A stretch of 64,000 bases of DNA from Pseudomonadota bacterium (lineage in GTDB: Bacteria; Myxococcota_A; Polyangia; Haliangiales; Haliangiaceae), in assembly GCA_022360315.1 (NCBI GenBank), contig JAKSDA010000035.1, positions 1-64,000 of the forward strand, read 5' to 3'. Position 1 is the stretch's first letter; each line of letters begins with the position of its first letter. The position numbers and the translations under genes were made by a program. Shown in pieces: positions 53,046 through 63,000 of this stretch. The notes beneath the pieces were generated by a model. It searched no databases and had not been told where the DNA came from. It saw only the letters and a list, made by a program, of their open reading frames with translations.

Positions 53046-54467
53046 TCATGCTGCGAGCTGGCCTTTTTCGCGCAGAACTTCGAGAAACAGATTCACATAC
53101 CGCTGAGCTGCGGTCTGCCAGGAAAGATCCATCTCGATGGCTCGTCCGGTCAGCGCGGACGTGCTGCCCGGCCTGGCGTACACTCGCAGCGCTCGATCCA
53201 CGGCGGCGACCAGGTGCTCGCCATCGCCGGGCTCGAAGAGGAATCCGCTGCCAGTGGCGGTGACGCTGTCGAATTCGACCAGGGTATCGGCGAAAGTGCC
53301 GCTTCGCGGGGCAATGGGAACGGCGCCGTAGTGCATGCAGTAGAGCTCGCTGAGAGTGCCGGGCCCGGGCGGAGGGGCGAACAGGGCAAAGTCGGCCGCT
53401 GCCATGAGGGTATGCTCGAAAGTGCGGGCATCGTGCGGATCGTCCGGGGTTCGAATTGCAATGCGCGTCGAGCTCTGATTGGCCAGACGGTCCAGACCGC
53501 GCAAAGTCTCATGGTCCCGTTGTCGGTTGGCCAGGACCACGAGCTCGATATTGCGCTGAGATAGCTCGGTGGCAGCTGTGTAGGTCAGACTGGTCGGGTC
53601 CACGGGGCCGACCAGAGCGATCAGGGGTAGGCGGGGGGTGACTCTCAGTCCCAGCTGACGCTGGAGAGTTTCTTTGTGGCGGGCCTTATGACCTGCCGGA
53701 TCGGCGAGAAAATCGGCAGCCACGCTGCTATCTCGACGGGGATTCCACTCGAGAGAATCGATTCCCGGGGTAACTCCGCGCACGCGCTGGGCCACGGGGC
53801 CGACCAGCGCGCCGGCCCGATGGCTGTCGGGAGCCTCGCGCAGGGCCTGCGCCCAGTGAGAGGAAGGCACCATGACAAGGTCGGAATGACCGAGTGTTTC
53901 GACCAACTGGGCAGACTCTTCGAACCTGCGCAGCGCAAAGACCAGAGCGGCCGGCCGGGCTCCTTGCTCGCCGGCTGGCGGTGACGGCAGTCCCTCCGCT
54001 GGCTCTGGTAACGGCATTCTCTCTGTTGGTTCTGTGGTTGCGAATGCGGTCAGCACTCCCTCACCGCCGTGGCTGGCCAGAACCACGTTCGGCGGATCGT
54101 CGCGCTGATCGATGAGGGCGTGCACCGCCCTGCAGAAAGTCTCGTCGGCAGTCTCACCCGGGGTAACTCCTGTCTGATCGATCTCATCGGGTACCTGGAT
54201 GGCGATGACCTCGACGCGGCCGCCGGGTGTTGCGCCTTCGTAAATCGTGACTTCTCGATCGGGATCAGACAGAACGAGCGGAGTCAGGCGGCGGGCCAGA
54301 CCCATGGAATCGGGATCGGTCATCGCCCGGCCCGGTACCATGAGGGTGACATCCAGTCCCAGTTGGGCCATTTCCTGCGACAGGAAACGGCTCTCTCTGG
54401 CCAGTGCACTGTCTCCGGTAAAGGGAGACAGCTCGGCCGTGACATAGAGAACGCGGAGTAGTTTCAT
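53046..54467 (-). CDS. Divergent starch/glycogen synthase-like (GT5-type) glycosyltransferase (473 aa)
   Basis: The N-terminus KLLRVLYVTAELSPFTGDSA resembles the start of glycogen synthases, where the family has KTGGL for ADP-glucose binding; here that motif reads FTGDSALARESRFL. Other GT5-like regions are SLEWNPRRDSSVAADF and, near the C-terminus, CMHYGAVPIAPRSGTFADTL. The central catalytic region is otherwise weakly conserved. The start at ATG 54467 agrees with the family N-terminus. It may be an inactive or repurposed member; sugar donor and acceptor are unknown. Confidence 0.75.
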   Translation of the reverse strand: MKLLRVLYVTAELSPFTGDSALARESRFLSQEMAQLGLDVTLMVPGRAMTDPDSMGLARRLTPLVLSDPDREVTIYEGATPGGRVEVIAIQVPDEIDQTGVTPGETADETFCRAVHALIDQRDDPPNVVLASHGGEGVLTAFATTEPTERMPLPEPAEGLPSPPAGEQGARPAALVFALRRFEESAQLVETLGHSDLVMVPSSHWAQALREAPDSHRAGALVGPVAQRVRGVTPGIDSLEWNPRRDSSVAADFLADPAGHKARHKETLQRQLGLRVTPRLPLIALVGPVDPTSLTYTAATELSQRNIELVVLANRQRDHETLRGLDRLANQSSTRIAIRTPDDPHDARTFEHTLMAAADFALFAPPPGPGTLSELYCMHYGAVPIAPRSGTFADTLVEFDSVTATGSGFLFEPGDGEHLVAAVDRALRVYARPGSTSALTGRAIEMDLSWQTAAQRYVNLFLEVLREKGQLAA

Positions 54468-54621
54468 CAGGCTCAACAGGCAAAGTTGACGGGCAAAGTT
54501 GACAGGCAAAGATCGCAGACAAAAGATCGATAGACAACGCTACAAGCGCCCCAAGGTACCAGGCTCGGCGGACAAAGACATCTTTTCGTCCCGCCAACGA
54601 CTATTGACACTCAGGAGTATC

Positions 54622-55017
54622 ATGCCGGTCTACGAATATCGATGCAGAGCGTGCGGTGGAGAGTTCGAGTATCAGCAGCGGATGAGCGAGGATCCCAAGA
54701 CCGAATGCGAAAAATGCGGTGGTGATCTCGAGCGGCTCATCTCACTGTCCTCATTTCACCTCAAGGGAAATGGCTGGTACAAAGACCTGTATTCGTCGGC
54801 CAAGCCCGACAAGGACAGTTCAGCGCAAGATAGCTCGGCAACAAGCGCGGAGTCCAAGACCTCGAGCGAGGGCAAGGAATCGGGCAGCTCGGCTTCGCAG
54901 TCCGAGAGTGCGAGCACGAGCAAAACGTCGGATGGCTCGGGCTCGGGAAGCGACTCTTCGTCTTCGTCTTCGTCTTCGTCTTCGTCCGGTTCCGCCAAGA
55001 ACAACACGGCGGCTTGA
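54622..55017 (+). CDS. FmdB-like zinc-ribbon protein with Ser-rich tail (131 aa)
   Basis: MPVYEYRCRACGGEFEYQQR and TECEKCGGDLERLISLSSFH form the regulatory FmdB-type zinc ribbon. After residue ~57 the protein is low-complexity Ser/Glu/Lys, ending in a serine run encoded by TCTTCG repeats. The start ATG 54622 has AGGAG upstream. Family function is poorly defined, with a regulatory or metal role proposed. Confidence 0.88.
   Translation: MPVYEYRCRACGGEFEYQQRMSEDPKTECEKCGGDLERLISLSSFHLKGNGWYKDLYSSAKPDKDSSAQDSSATSAESKTSSEGKESGSSASQSESASTSKTSDGSGSGSDSSSSSSSSSSSGSAKNNTAA
54955..54984 (+). repeat. Five copies of TCTTCG in the FmdB-like gene
   Basis: Perfect TCTTCG units at 54955-54984, encoding a serine run in frame. 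Because the unit is six bases, copy-number change alters tail length without shifting frame. Confidence 0.9.
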
Positions 55018-55107
55018 TGCCGGCCGATCGTGTGTGGGCGATTTTTCGGGGCAAAGTTCGTGCATTGCCGTGATTACAACCCAGGCTTGAATGTTTAGAA
55101 TCGCCGC

Positions 55108-55968
55108 GTGACTGCGAAAATCCTGGACGGTAAAGCACTGGCTGCAGCGATCAGAAACGAGCTGGCGGGGGAGGTCGAGTCTCTGGTTGGCAAGGGCGTG
55201 ACCCCCGGCCTTGCGGTCGTTCTGGTGGGCGACGATCCAGCGTCCGCCATCTATGTGCGAAACAAGGGCCGGGCGGCCGAAAAACTCGGTGTAACTGCTG
55301 AAATACACCGCCTGCCCGGTGATACCACGCAGTCCGAAGTACTCGCCCTGGTCGACCGACTCAACCGCGACTCCGCGGTCGATGGCTTCATCGTTCAGGT
55401 TCCCTTGCCCGAACAGATCGATCCCATTGTCGTGCAGGACGCCATTTCTCCGGCCAAGGATGTCGACGGTTTTACCCCCGAGAACATCGGCCTGCTCGCC
55501 CAGGGCAGACCTCGCTTTGTCGCAGCAACTCCGCTGGGCTGTATGCGTCTTGTGGCCGAGAGCGGTGTCGAACTGGCCGGCAAGAATGCCGTTGTCGTAG
55601 GCCGGTCGAACATCGTGGGCAAGCCCATGGCCATGTTGCTCACCAATGCCCACGCCACCGTGACTGTGTGCCACTCGCGGACCCAAAACCTCGGCGGCGT
55701 GGTGGGCAGTGCTGACGTGGTGATCGCTGCAGTGGGTCGCGCCGAAATGATCCGCGGCGAGTGGATCAAGCCGGGTGCCGTGGTCATTGATGTGGGGATC
55801 AATCGCACTGCCGAGGGCAAGCTGGTCGGCGATGTCGAATTCGCCGCAGCAGTCGAAAGGGCCGGTGCCATCACACCGGTGCCCGGTGGAGTTGGGCCCA
55901 TGACCATTGTCAGCCTGCTGGCCAATACTGTGGTTGCGGCCCAGCTGCGGGCCAAACCTTCTGGATGA
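55108..55968 (+). CDS. folD: Methylenetetrahydrofolate dehydrogenase/cyclohydrolase (286 aa)
   Basis: Interconverts 5,10-methylene-, 5,10-methenyl- and 10-formyl-tetrahydrofolate in one-carbon metabolism. FolD signatures: GLAVVLVGDDPASAIYVRNK with catalytic Tyr/Lys, GFIVQVPLPEQIDPIVVQDA, ISPAKDVDGF, AATPLGCMRLVAESG, VVGRSNIVGKPMAMLL, ADVVIAAVGRAEMI and PVPGGVGPMTIVSLLANTV. The start is GTG 55108. It is downstream of the FmdB-like gene by ~90 bases and converges on the PilZ/receiver gene. Confidence 0.98.
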   Translation: MTAKILDGKALAAAIRNELAGEVESLVGKGVTPGLAVVLVGDDPASAIYVRNKGRAAEKLGVTAEIHRLPGDTTQSEVLALVDRLNRDSAVDGFIVQVPLPEQIDPIVVQDAISPAKDVDGFTPENIGLLAQGRPRFVAATPLGCMRLVAESGVELAGKNAVVVGRSNIVGKPMAMLLTNAHATVTVCHSRTQNLGGVVGSADVVIAAVGRAEMIRGEWIKPGAVVIDVGINRTAEGKLVGDVEFAAAVERAGAITPVPGGVGPMTIVSLLANTVVAAQLRAKPSG

Positions 55969-55983
55969 GGTGTGGCAGCTGGT

Positions 55984-56676
55984 TCAGCGCACCGCCATGG
56001 GACGTCCGAGTGCGCGTACCAGCGCGGTTTGAAATGCGACGAACGAAGGCGGGTTATCGACCACTTCATCGGCGCCAGCCTCGACGGCTTGCTGGTGTGC
56101 TACACGGGTTGATGCCACCGCGACCACGGGAACCGGCCGAGCCCGATTCTTGGCCTGATGAACGAAGTCGAAGGCAAACGGCGCGCTGGCCATGACGATG
56201 GCCACATCTACGTCATTGGCGAGCGCCTGGCCGGCGCTGGCGACATTGTGGGCAATGGTGATATCGGCGGTCGACACCACTCCGCGGATCATACGGATGA
56301 TCAGTGTTGTCTCATCCGTGCCCGGCGATACGACCACAGTGCGCACGCCCTGGAATTCGCTGACCAGACGATCGATGACCGAGCCCAAAACATCGTCCAT
56401 GTTCTTGAACTCGATGCCCAGGCCTTGCGGCGGGCTTCCCGGTTCGCCCCGATGTTCGCGGCGCTGCCAGGCTACCCGGCCTTCGAGCCGGATCGTCCCC
56501 GCGCCCGGGACCGAGAACTGCAAGGCGACTGGCGCACCTACGGAGAGTTTGTGCGATGTCTTGAGAAAGATGCCACCTCGGGACAGATTGACCGAATAGG
56601 CGATCAAAAAGGACGAGGCGGTTCGAAACTCCACTTCGACCACATACGGGATCCGCTGGTGCCGGCGTGATTCCAT
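55984..56676 (-). CDS. PilZ protein with receiver-like domain (230 aa)
   Basis: Residues ~1-105 are a PilZ domain with both ligand motifs intact: RRHQR (RxxxR) and NLSRGG (NxSxxG). Residues ~110-230 look like a response-regulator receiver fold (VVVSPGTDETTLIIRMIRGV, VDVAIVMASAPFAFDFVHQA, PVVAVASTRVAHQQAVEAGA) whose usual phosphoacceptor Asp position reads VDVAIVMAS, so phosphorylation is doubtful. Likely a cyclic-di-GMP effector. Start taken at ATG 56676; ATG 56712 is an alternative. It ends 16 bases from the convergent folD stop. Confidence 0.85.
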   Translation of the reverse strand: MESRRHQRIPYVVEVEFRTASSFLIAYSVNLSRGGIFLKTSHKLSVGAPVALQFSVPGAGTIRLEGRVAWQRREHRGEPGSPPQGLGIEFKNMDDVLGSVIDRLVSEFQGVRTVVVSPGTDETTLIIRMIRGVVSTADITIAHNVASAGQALANDVDVAIVMASAPFAFDFVHQAKNRARPVPVVAVASTRVAHQQAVEAGADEVVDNPPSFVAFQTALVRALGRPMAVR

Positions 56677-56918
56677 CGACGTCAGTATCACGCGTGGTAA
56701 CCATCGGGCCAAGTCTTGTGGCGTTGCGCCGTGACCTCAGCTGATCTTGCCCACGGTTACGCTGGCGCGGATGCGAGGTGACTGTGCGCGGCCCGACCGT
56801 CTTGCACCGGGGCTGTCATTCTTGGGCGAGGCCCGGCATGGCCGGACTGCCGGCCGCCTCGGCTGTTGGCCTCGCAGCCGAAACGCTTCGTCGGTTGCAC
56901 AATGAGATGCGTTTTTGT

Positions 56919-57854
56919 TCAATCGAGCAATCGATCGAGCAATCTGTCGAGGTCGTCCAGGTCGAAGTAGCGGATCTCGACCCGTCCTCCGTTGCCGCTG
57001 CCCCGCTTGTCTTCGGTGATCTGCACTTTGGCGCCGAGCGACTTGGTCAGCCGCTCTTCCAGATCGCGAACCGAGGCGCTTTTTTGGACCTGTTGCGACT
57101 TGGGCGCACTTTTTTGGGTACGTTTGCGTACCATGTCCTCGGTGGCCCGCACAGACAGAGACCGCTTCTCCACGTTGCGTGCCATCGTCTCGATTTCGGC
57201 CTCGCTATCGAGCCCGAGCAAGGCCCGGGCGTGTCCCATGTTCAACTCTCCGTCTTCGACCATGCGGCGGACTGTTTTCGGCAGTCGCAAAAGACGCAGA
57301 CTGTTGGTGATGGTGCTGCGCTCCTTGCCGACCCGCTCGGCGACCTTCTCCTGGGTGTAGCCGAACTCGTCGACCAGGCGGCGGAACGCCTCGGCTTCTT
57401 CGATTGCGTTGAGATCGGAGCGCTGCAGGTTTTCCACCAGGGCGCGTTCGAACGCCTCCTTGGGGGCGACTTCCTGCACGACCACCGGGACATCGTGAAA
57501 ACCGGCCCGCTGCGCCGCGCGCCAGCGCCGTTCGCCAGCGATGAGATAGTAGCCACCCTCGGCTCGAGTGCGCACGATGAGCGGCTGGATGACGCCGTGT
57601 GCTCGGATCGATTGCGCGAGCTCATCGAGCTCGGCTTCCTCGAATCGTTTGCGCGGTTGATCGGGATTGGGGTAAACGTCCTCGATCGGGGCCTCGAAGT
57701 AGATGCGCCGCGCTGGTTGGGCATTGCCAGAAGCTGCATCCTGCCCCCCGGTCGCACCATCTACGGCGCGCGCATCTGGCGGCGCGGCCGAGCCGGTTGC
57801 CGGAAGAAGAGCCGAGAGTCCCCGGCCGAGGCGCCGTTTCGGTGGATTGCTCAT
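56919..57854 (-). CDS. parB: Chromosome partitioning protein ParB (311 aa)
   Basis: ParB/Spo0J features in order: KRRLGRGLSALLPATGS at the N-terminus; YPNPDQPRKRFEEAELDELA; LIVRTRAEGGYYLIAGERRW and RAAQRAG (CTP/clamp region, ERRWRA); VENLQRSDLNAIEEAEAFRR; and the helix-turn-helix YTQEKVAERVGKERSTITNS. The C-terminal dimer domain includes VEIRYFDLDDLDRLLDRLLD. It is coupled to parA by a 4-base overlap. It would load at parS near the origin; no canonical parS was found in the window. Confidence 0.97.
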   Translation of the reverse strand: MSNPPKRRLGRGLSALLPATGSAAPPDARAVDGATGGQDAASGNAQPARRIYFEAPIEDVYPNPDQPRKRFEEAELDELAQSIRAHGVIQPLIVRTRAEGGYYLIAGERRWRAAQRAGFHDVPVVVQEVAPKEAFERALVENLQRSDLNAIEEAEAFRRLVDEFGYTQEKVAERVGKERSTITNSLRLLRLPKTVRRMVEDGELNMGHARALLGLDSEAEIETMARNVEKRSLSVRATEDMVRKRTQKSAPKSQQVQKSASVRDLEERLTKSLGAKVQITEDKRGSGNGGRVEIRYFDLDDLDRLLDRLLD

Positions 57855-58675
57855 AATGCAGTGTCGACAGCGGCGACCGCGCCGGCAGCGACAGCCGCCG
57901 GAGGCGCCGGACGGATCTGGCGCTGCAAGAACTCATCGGCCAGGTTTAGATAGCTCTGCGTGCCGACGCAGCGAAGGTCGTAGAGCAGGACCGGCTTGCC
58001 GTGCGAGGGCGCCTCGCTCACGCGGATATTGCGCGGGATTACGGTCTTGAACACGATGCCAGCCATGTGCTCCTCGACCTCGCCGCGCACCTGGCTGGCC
58101 AGGTTGGTCCGCGGATCGTACATGCAAAACAAAATACCCTCGACCGAGAGGCCGGGATTAAACGCCTGCCGGACCTGCTCGATGGTGGTGAGCAGGGCCG
58201 ATAGTCCCTCGAGTGCAAAGTACTCGGCCTGCATGGGAACCAGGACCGCGTGGGCCGCAACCAGCGCGTTCAGGGTCAAGATACCCAGCGATGGCGGACA
58301 GTCGATCACAATGTAGTCGAACCGTCCGGTCACCTCGGTCAATGCGTTGGCGAGAAAACGCTCTCGACCCCGAGAGCCGATGAGCTCGATCTCGGCACCA
58401 ACCAGATCGGTCGTCGCCGGGACCAGAAAAAGCTCCGTGATCCCGGTCGGCCTCACGCAGTCGGTAAATGCCACGTCGCCGATCAATGCATCGTAGATCG
58501 ATAACTCGATGCGATTCTTCGGGTATCCCACCCCCGAGGACGCATTGCCCTGGGGATCGAAGTCGACGAGCAACACATGCTGACCTCGGCTGGCCAGCGA
58601 AGCCGACAGGTTGATGGCCGTGGTGGTCTTGCCCACGCCACCTTTCTGGTTCGCGATTGCAATGATCCGCGCCAT
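57851..58675 (-). CDS. parA: Chromosome partitioning ATPase ParA (274 aa)
   Basis: MARIIAIANQKGGVGKTTTA holds the deviant Walker A motif KGGVGKT with its signature Lys (11-17). Further motifs are VLLVDFDPQGNASSGVGYPK and YIVIDCPPSLGILTLNALVA. Together with ParB it forms the DNA-dependent segregation system. ATG 58675 is the natural N-terminus; the frame is open 60 bases further. An AT-rich stretch upstream carries TGATATCA (58737-58744) and a second ATATCA ten bases on, which may be part of its promoter. Confidence 0.97.
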   Translation of the reverse strand: MARIIAIANQKGGVGKTTTAINLSASLASRGQHVLLVDFDPQGNASSGVGYPKNRIELSIYDALIGDVAFTDCVRPTGITELFLVPATTDLVGAEIELIGSRGRERFLANALTEVTGRFDYIVIDCPPSLGILTLNALVAAHAVLVPMQAEYFALEGLSALLTTIEQVRQAFNPGLSVEGILFCMYDPRTNLASQVRGEVEEHMAGIVFKTVIPRNIRVSEAPSHGKPVLLYDLRCVGTQSYLNLADEFLQRQIRPAPPAAVAAGAVAAVDTAL

Positions 58676-58921
58676 GTTGACGTTGAGTAGCATGACCCCC
58701 TGACGCGCAACAGCCCCAAAGCGCCAAGAATTCAAATGATATCAAATAATATCAGGATGTTGAGACGAATCTGAGGAAAAAATTTGGCTGCGGGGAGGCG
58801 GCCGATCAATTGTGTACTCAAATGTAGGTATAGGTAGGTTAATTGGGCAATCGCGCCCCGAATCAACCTCCCGAGAAATCAACCCGAGAAGAACCAACCC
58901 AATGATGTGAGGCCACGACTG

Positions 58922-59101
58922 ATGACAGCATTCCCACGAGTCTATCGTTCATTTTCCGAGTTTCAGCGTGAGGAGTTGCGCAAGCTCGACTCGCTGCGCA
59001 CCACGGTGGACGACATGATGGAGGAGCAATTTGCCGAGGAGATCGGGCTATTTGACGAGCGGAAGCGGAAACGGCGCCGGCGTAATTCTGCCGGAGGCTG
59101 A
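58922..59101 (+). CDS. Small hypothetical protein (59 aa)
   Basis: No family recognised. ATG 58922 has GAGG 8 bases upstream. It is highly charged and helical: SFSEFQREELRKLDSLRTTV followed by an acidic helix (DDMMEEQFAEEIGLFDERK) and a basic tail (RKRRRRNS). It could be a small DNA- or RNA-binding protein or regulator. It is separated from the BREX-like genes by the transposase relic. Confidence 0.45.
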   Translation: MTAFPRVYRSFSEFQREELRKLDSLRTTVDDMMEEQFAEEIGLFDERKRKRRRRNSAGG

Positions 59102-59164
59102 GCGACAATTCATGCGCGATGCGAGCGCGCTCGTCCGTCGGCAGGTCAAGCGCTGCGGCGAGAA

Positions 59165-59290
59165 CACGTGAGTTCCGACAGTGGATTGCTGCTTCTGCGT
59201 GAGGTAGCCGAGCGTGCTGGGCTTCTGGAGGCGTTTGCGGCTTGCTTCCAAGATTGTCGCTTTCGACATCTGTCTGCGAGCCATTCAGCT
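59165..59290 (+). pseudogene. IS1380-family-like transposase relic
   Basis: The frame beginning HVSSDSGLLLLREVAERAGL LEAFAACFQDCRF corresponds to the N-terminal segment of IS1380/DDE transposases (SSDGG-x-LLLRE-x-x-x-x-GL). The similarity ends after about 35 residues, and no catalytic domain or terminal inverted repeats were found. It sits between the small hypothetical gene and the BREX-like operon, suggesting past mobile-element activity. The call rests on a short motif. Confidence 0.5.
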
Positions 59291-59397
59291 GCGAAACCGA
59301 GCCCGAATCCGGACCGCGCTCCGAAGCGCGATAATCGAGGGGCCAAGGCGTCGATGACAAGGACAAGAATACCCCGGAGCAACAACAGGGAAGCGAG

Positions 59398-59973
59398 ATG
59401 AACACGAACATTTCGATGAAAGGGCTCGCCAGTGTCGAGCATGCGCAGCCAGACAGCTTCTTTGCGTCCTATGCTGCCACTAAGCCGGTGCCGACGCCGA
59501 TCAAGGCGGGCGATCGCCTGCGGCTGCAGCTGGAGGTCTCGGATGAGGCGTGGCTCTACGCGGTCGGGGCGTTCCGCCAAGCGGAATACTGGAAGATGGG
59601 ACAGTGGAGGCCCGGTGAGGGCGCCGAGGGAGGCATCCGGACTCCCTGGCCGGCGGGTCATATCCTGACCGCAGAGCAGGCGCGGATGAACACCATGTTC
59701 GTCATCGCCTCGTCACAAAAGCTGGACTGGGTCGAGAATTTGACCAACAAGGATTGCAGCGCGCTAGTCGGCCAGATGCCTCCAGATCCGCCCAAGAACG
59801 AGTGCGATCATCTCTACGGCCTGTTCTGGAAGGTCCCCAGCCGCGTCCGCGGCCGCGTGCCCCCTCCCGTGGAGTATTTCACGACCGCGGACGGGACCCG
59901 ATTGCCCGCCATTGTCGCCTCCCAAAGCGGCGCACCGTACACCGCGGTGGAGTGGCTCTTCAAGCCGCGCTGA
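59398..59973 (+). CDS. DUF4384-like protein upstream of brxC (191 aa)
   Basis: The segment IKAGDRLRLQLEVSDEAWLY followed by AGHILTAEQARMNTMFVIAS resembles the DUF4384 fold (a beta-sandwich found with signalling and defence proteins), and the family guess is moderate. ATG 59398 follows an AGGGAAGCGAG site. It ends ~97 bases before brxC in the same direction, so it is probably the first gene of the BREX-like operon, where BrxA/BrxB would be expected in type 1 systems. Its role is unknown. Unusual features are clustered Pro and Cys residues (CSALVGQMPPDPPKNECDH). Confidence 0.6.
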   Translation: MNTNISMKGLASVEHAQPDSFFASYAATKPVPTPIKAGDRLRLQLEVSDEAWLYAVGAFRQAEYWKMGQWRPGEGAEGGIRTPWPAGHILTAEQARMNTMFVIASSQKLDWVENLTNKDCSALVGQMPPDPPKNECDHLYGLFWKVPSRVRGRVPPPVEYFTTADGTRLPAIVASQSGAPYTAVEWLFKPR

Positions 59974-60069
59974 CCCGGAGCTGAAGAGCTGATGGCAGCA
60001 ACTGTCTGGCCGTCAGATTGTACCGGCACTGATCAGCTCAGCATTGAGATAGCAGGAGGGACTCGGCGC

Positions 60070-63000
60070 ATGACTCGAATACGCGATCTCATTAGGCGAG
60101 ATATCGGGGTCAAGGTCGAAGGCGTGGTCAAGGTGTTCGATCGCGCCTCACTGGCCAGCGAAATCCGAGAATATGTTGTCACCGACTCCATCGAGCGTGA
60201 GCTGGCCAGTATCCTGGATACGTTCACCAAGTCGAGCGATGTCTTGCGCCGTGGCGGCAAGGGTCGCGACGCCATGGGCATATGGGTGTCGGGCTTTTTT
60301 GGCTCAGGCAAATCGCATTTCGCCAAGGTTCTCGGTCATCTCCTGCAGGACGAGACCTTGAACCCCGGATCCTCCAGCGCCGGTGAGCGTTGCATCGAAG
60401 TATTCAGCCGACATCTGTCCGAAACTCCTCGGGGCAAGAACGTGCGCCGACGTTTGCAAGAGGTCTCGCATACCACGCGGGTCCGCACGATCGCATTCGA
60501 GATCAACAGCCGTAAGTCCCTCACGAACCCCAACTCGGTCGGAGAGATCGTCCTGTCCGAGTTCTATCGGAGTCTCGGCTTGTCCGAGAATCTCACGATT
60601 GCCCGCTTCGAGCGACAGCTCATCAAGCGCGGTCTCTACGAACGCCTTACCGAGGTATATCGGAATACATTCGGCACGCGGTGGGACAGCGATCAGGGTC
60701 GCGATGACTGGACCACGGTTCGCGCACGGCTCGCCAGGATTTTGCCAGAGGTCGATCCCGGTGAATATCCGGATGCCAAGACTGCCAAACGGGCACTCAG
60801 CGATCTCTTCACCATGGAGACGATCACCGCCGAGAGTATCGCAGACGAGCTGATCGCGTGGACCGATGCGCAGCCGACCGATGGCGGCAAGGTTCAGCAC
60901 TTGGTGTTCGTCATCGACGAGATGGGCGCGTTCATCAGCGATTCCACCGACAAGATCAGCGAGCTCAATAGCCTGGCAGAAATGCTCGGCAACAAGGGCA
61001 AGGGCAAGGTGTGGCTCATCGTCACCAGCCAGCAAGATCTGGAGCGAGTCGTCGATCGCACCAGTTTTCAACCCGCGCTGGTCGGACGACTGAATGCTCG
61101 CTTCGATCTCAGGCCGCACCTCATCTCCGATCAAATCGACAAGGTCGTATGCGAACGGATTCTCAAGAAACACCCATCGGAGGAGAAGGCTCTCAGCCAA
61201 CTCTATCGCGAACGCGAAGGTCACATTGCCACGCTCTCCGACATCAAGGCCGGCCGCCACCTGGGTACGTCGACGGAACGCGCCTTCATCGACTGCTACC
61301 CGTTCCTGCCCCATCAGATTCGGCTGGCCCAGGACATCCTTGAGTCATTATCCGGCTTCCGCGTGTCCGGACGAGTTCGCTCGATGATCTCTGTGATCAT
61401 GGACTCCCTCCAGGAAGTTGCCGATCGCGAAATAGGTACCGTCGTTGGCTTCGATCAGATCTTCCGCGCAGTCGAAGGCGATCTCGAATCTCAGGAGTAC
61501 CTCGGTGCATCTGGCGTGCGCGCGATCCATGAGGCGGATAAACACGTGCCAGGCCCACCGATCGCGCCATCGCGCGTACTCGGTGTCTTGTGGCTGATCC
61601 AGCAAATCACCTGGGTCCCGCGGGTGCCCGAGACCTTGGCCAAGCTGCTGGTTCATGATCTTTCTACTGATCTACCAGCCCTTCGCGAGCAAGTGACCGA
61701 GACATTACAGTTGCTGCAAAATCCCGGGCTGCTGCAAGATCCTGGTGCCGATCGTAAAATCGGCGTTTACGTATCTCTGGACGAGGCTACAGGGGAGTGG
61801 AAGTATCTCAACGAGCGCGAGCGCACCATCGAGCAAGCGATCCAGGACATGGTCCGCCCAGGTGGCCCGCGCAGTATCAGCCTCGCTACCGTGCGCCGCA
61901 GGTCACAGGAGATGTGCAAGATCGATGTGCTCAGCAAAAAGAAGCTGGCCAGTTTCACAGTCGGCCACGGCAAGACCGATTTGCCGTTTGCCTTTTCCGT
62001 GACCCTGGACGGCGAGACCATCGACAGCAGTGCCGAGCTCGAAGTCCGGTTCTTCAGCCCACTGGCGCCAGGCAGAATGCGAGAACAAGCCGAGATCCGC
62101 CGGCACAATCAAGCCAGTGGTGCCAAGGGCAAGGTCGTGTGGTGGATCGCGCAGACGTCCAAGAAGCTGGAAAGCCGACTGAAACGGTACGAGGCGCTGG
62201 TCAAGGTCACCAGCGACAAGCGTTTCACCGCAGACCGATGCAAGGATACCCGTGACGCCCTGGCCGAGAAACGCAAAGAGCGCGACGATCTGCGTGGCGC
62301 TCTCTGCCGCGATATCGAACGCCAGTTCTTACACGGAACGCTGTACTACGGCAGGCAGCAGGTCGATCTCGACGGCTCGGCCAATCTACTCCAACCCCTG
62401 AGTGCTGCCCTCACATCGGTCATTCCCAATATCTATCCCCGCTTTGCCATCGCCGATCGCCACGTTGATCTGGCCAAGCAGCTCAAGGCTTTGTTCAATC
62501 CGGCTACCAAATCGCTACACGAGGTCGCCCCTGATCTCGATCTCTTCGACACCCAGGGCAGCTTGCAGCGAGAATCCGCTCTGGTTGGCCAGGTTCTGGA
62601 AGTGATTCGCGATCTGACCGACGAAGGGGACGATGCCACCGGTGCGGTACTCCTCGATGCCAGAGACCGGCGCGGATTCCGCGGATTCGCCAGACCGCCA
62701 TTCGGCTGGCCTGGACAGCTGGTCAGGCTGGTCGTGGCGGCGTGCTTTCGCGGCGGCGCCGTGTACCTCGAACGCCAGAGCGCAGGGGGGGTCACTCCCA
62801 TCTATGGCTTTGCGGGAAGCACAGACCTATTCAAGATCACAGCGTTCAAGAGATTGTACATCCGCGAGGCAGGCGTCGGCCCCACCATCGACCAGCTCAA
62901 ACAGGCCAATCGTGCACTCATCGCCATGGGCGTGACCGGCACAGCCGAGTCGAGCAACGCGATCGCCGACGCCGTGCGCAAGCTGGGCCGGGAATTGCGC

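Noticed and set aside
58673..58760. ATATCA repeats upstream of parA as a possible parS
   Set aside because: The sequence does not resemble the palindromic GTTTCACGTGAAAC-type site; it was kept only as a possible promoter element.
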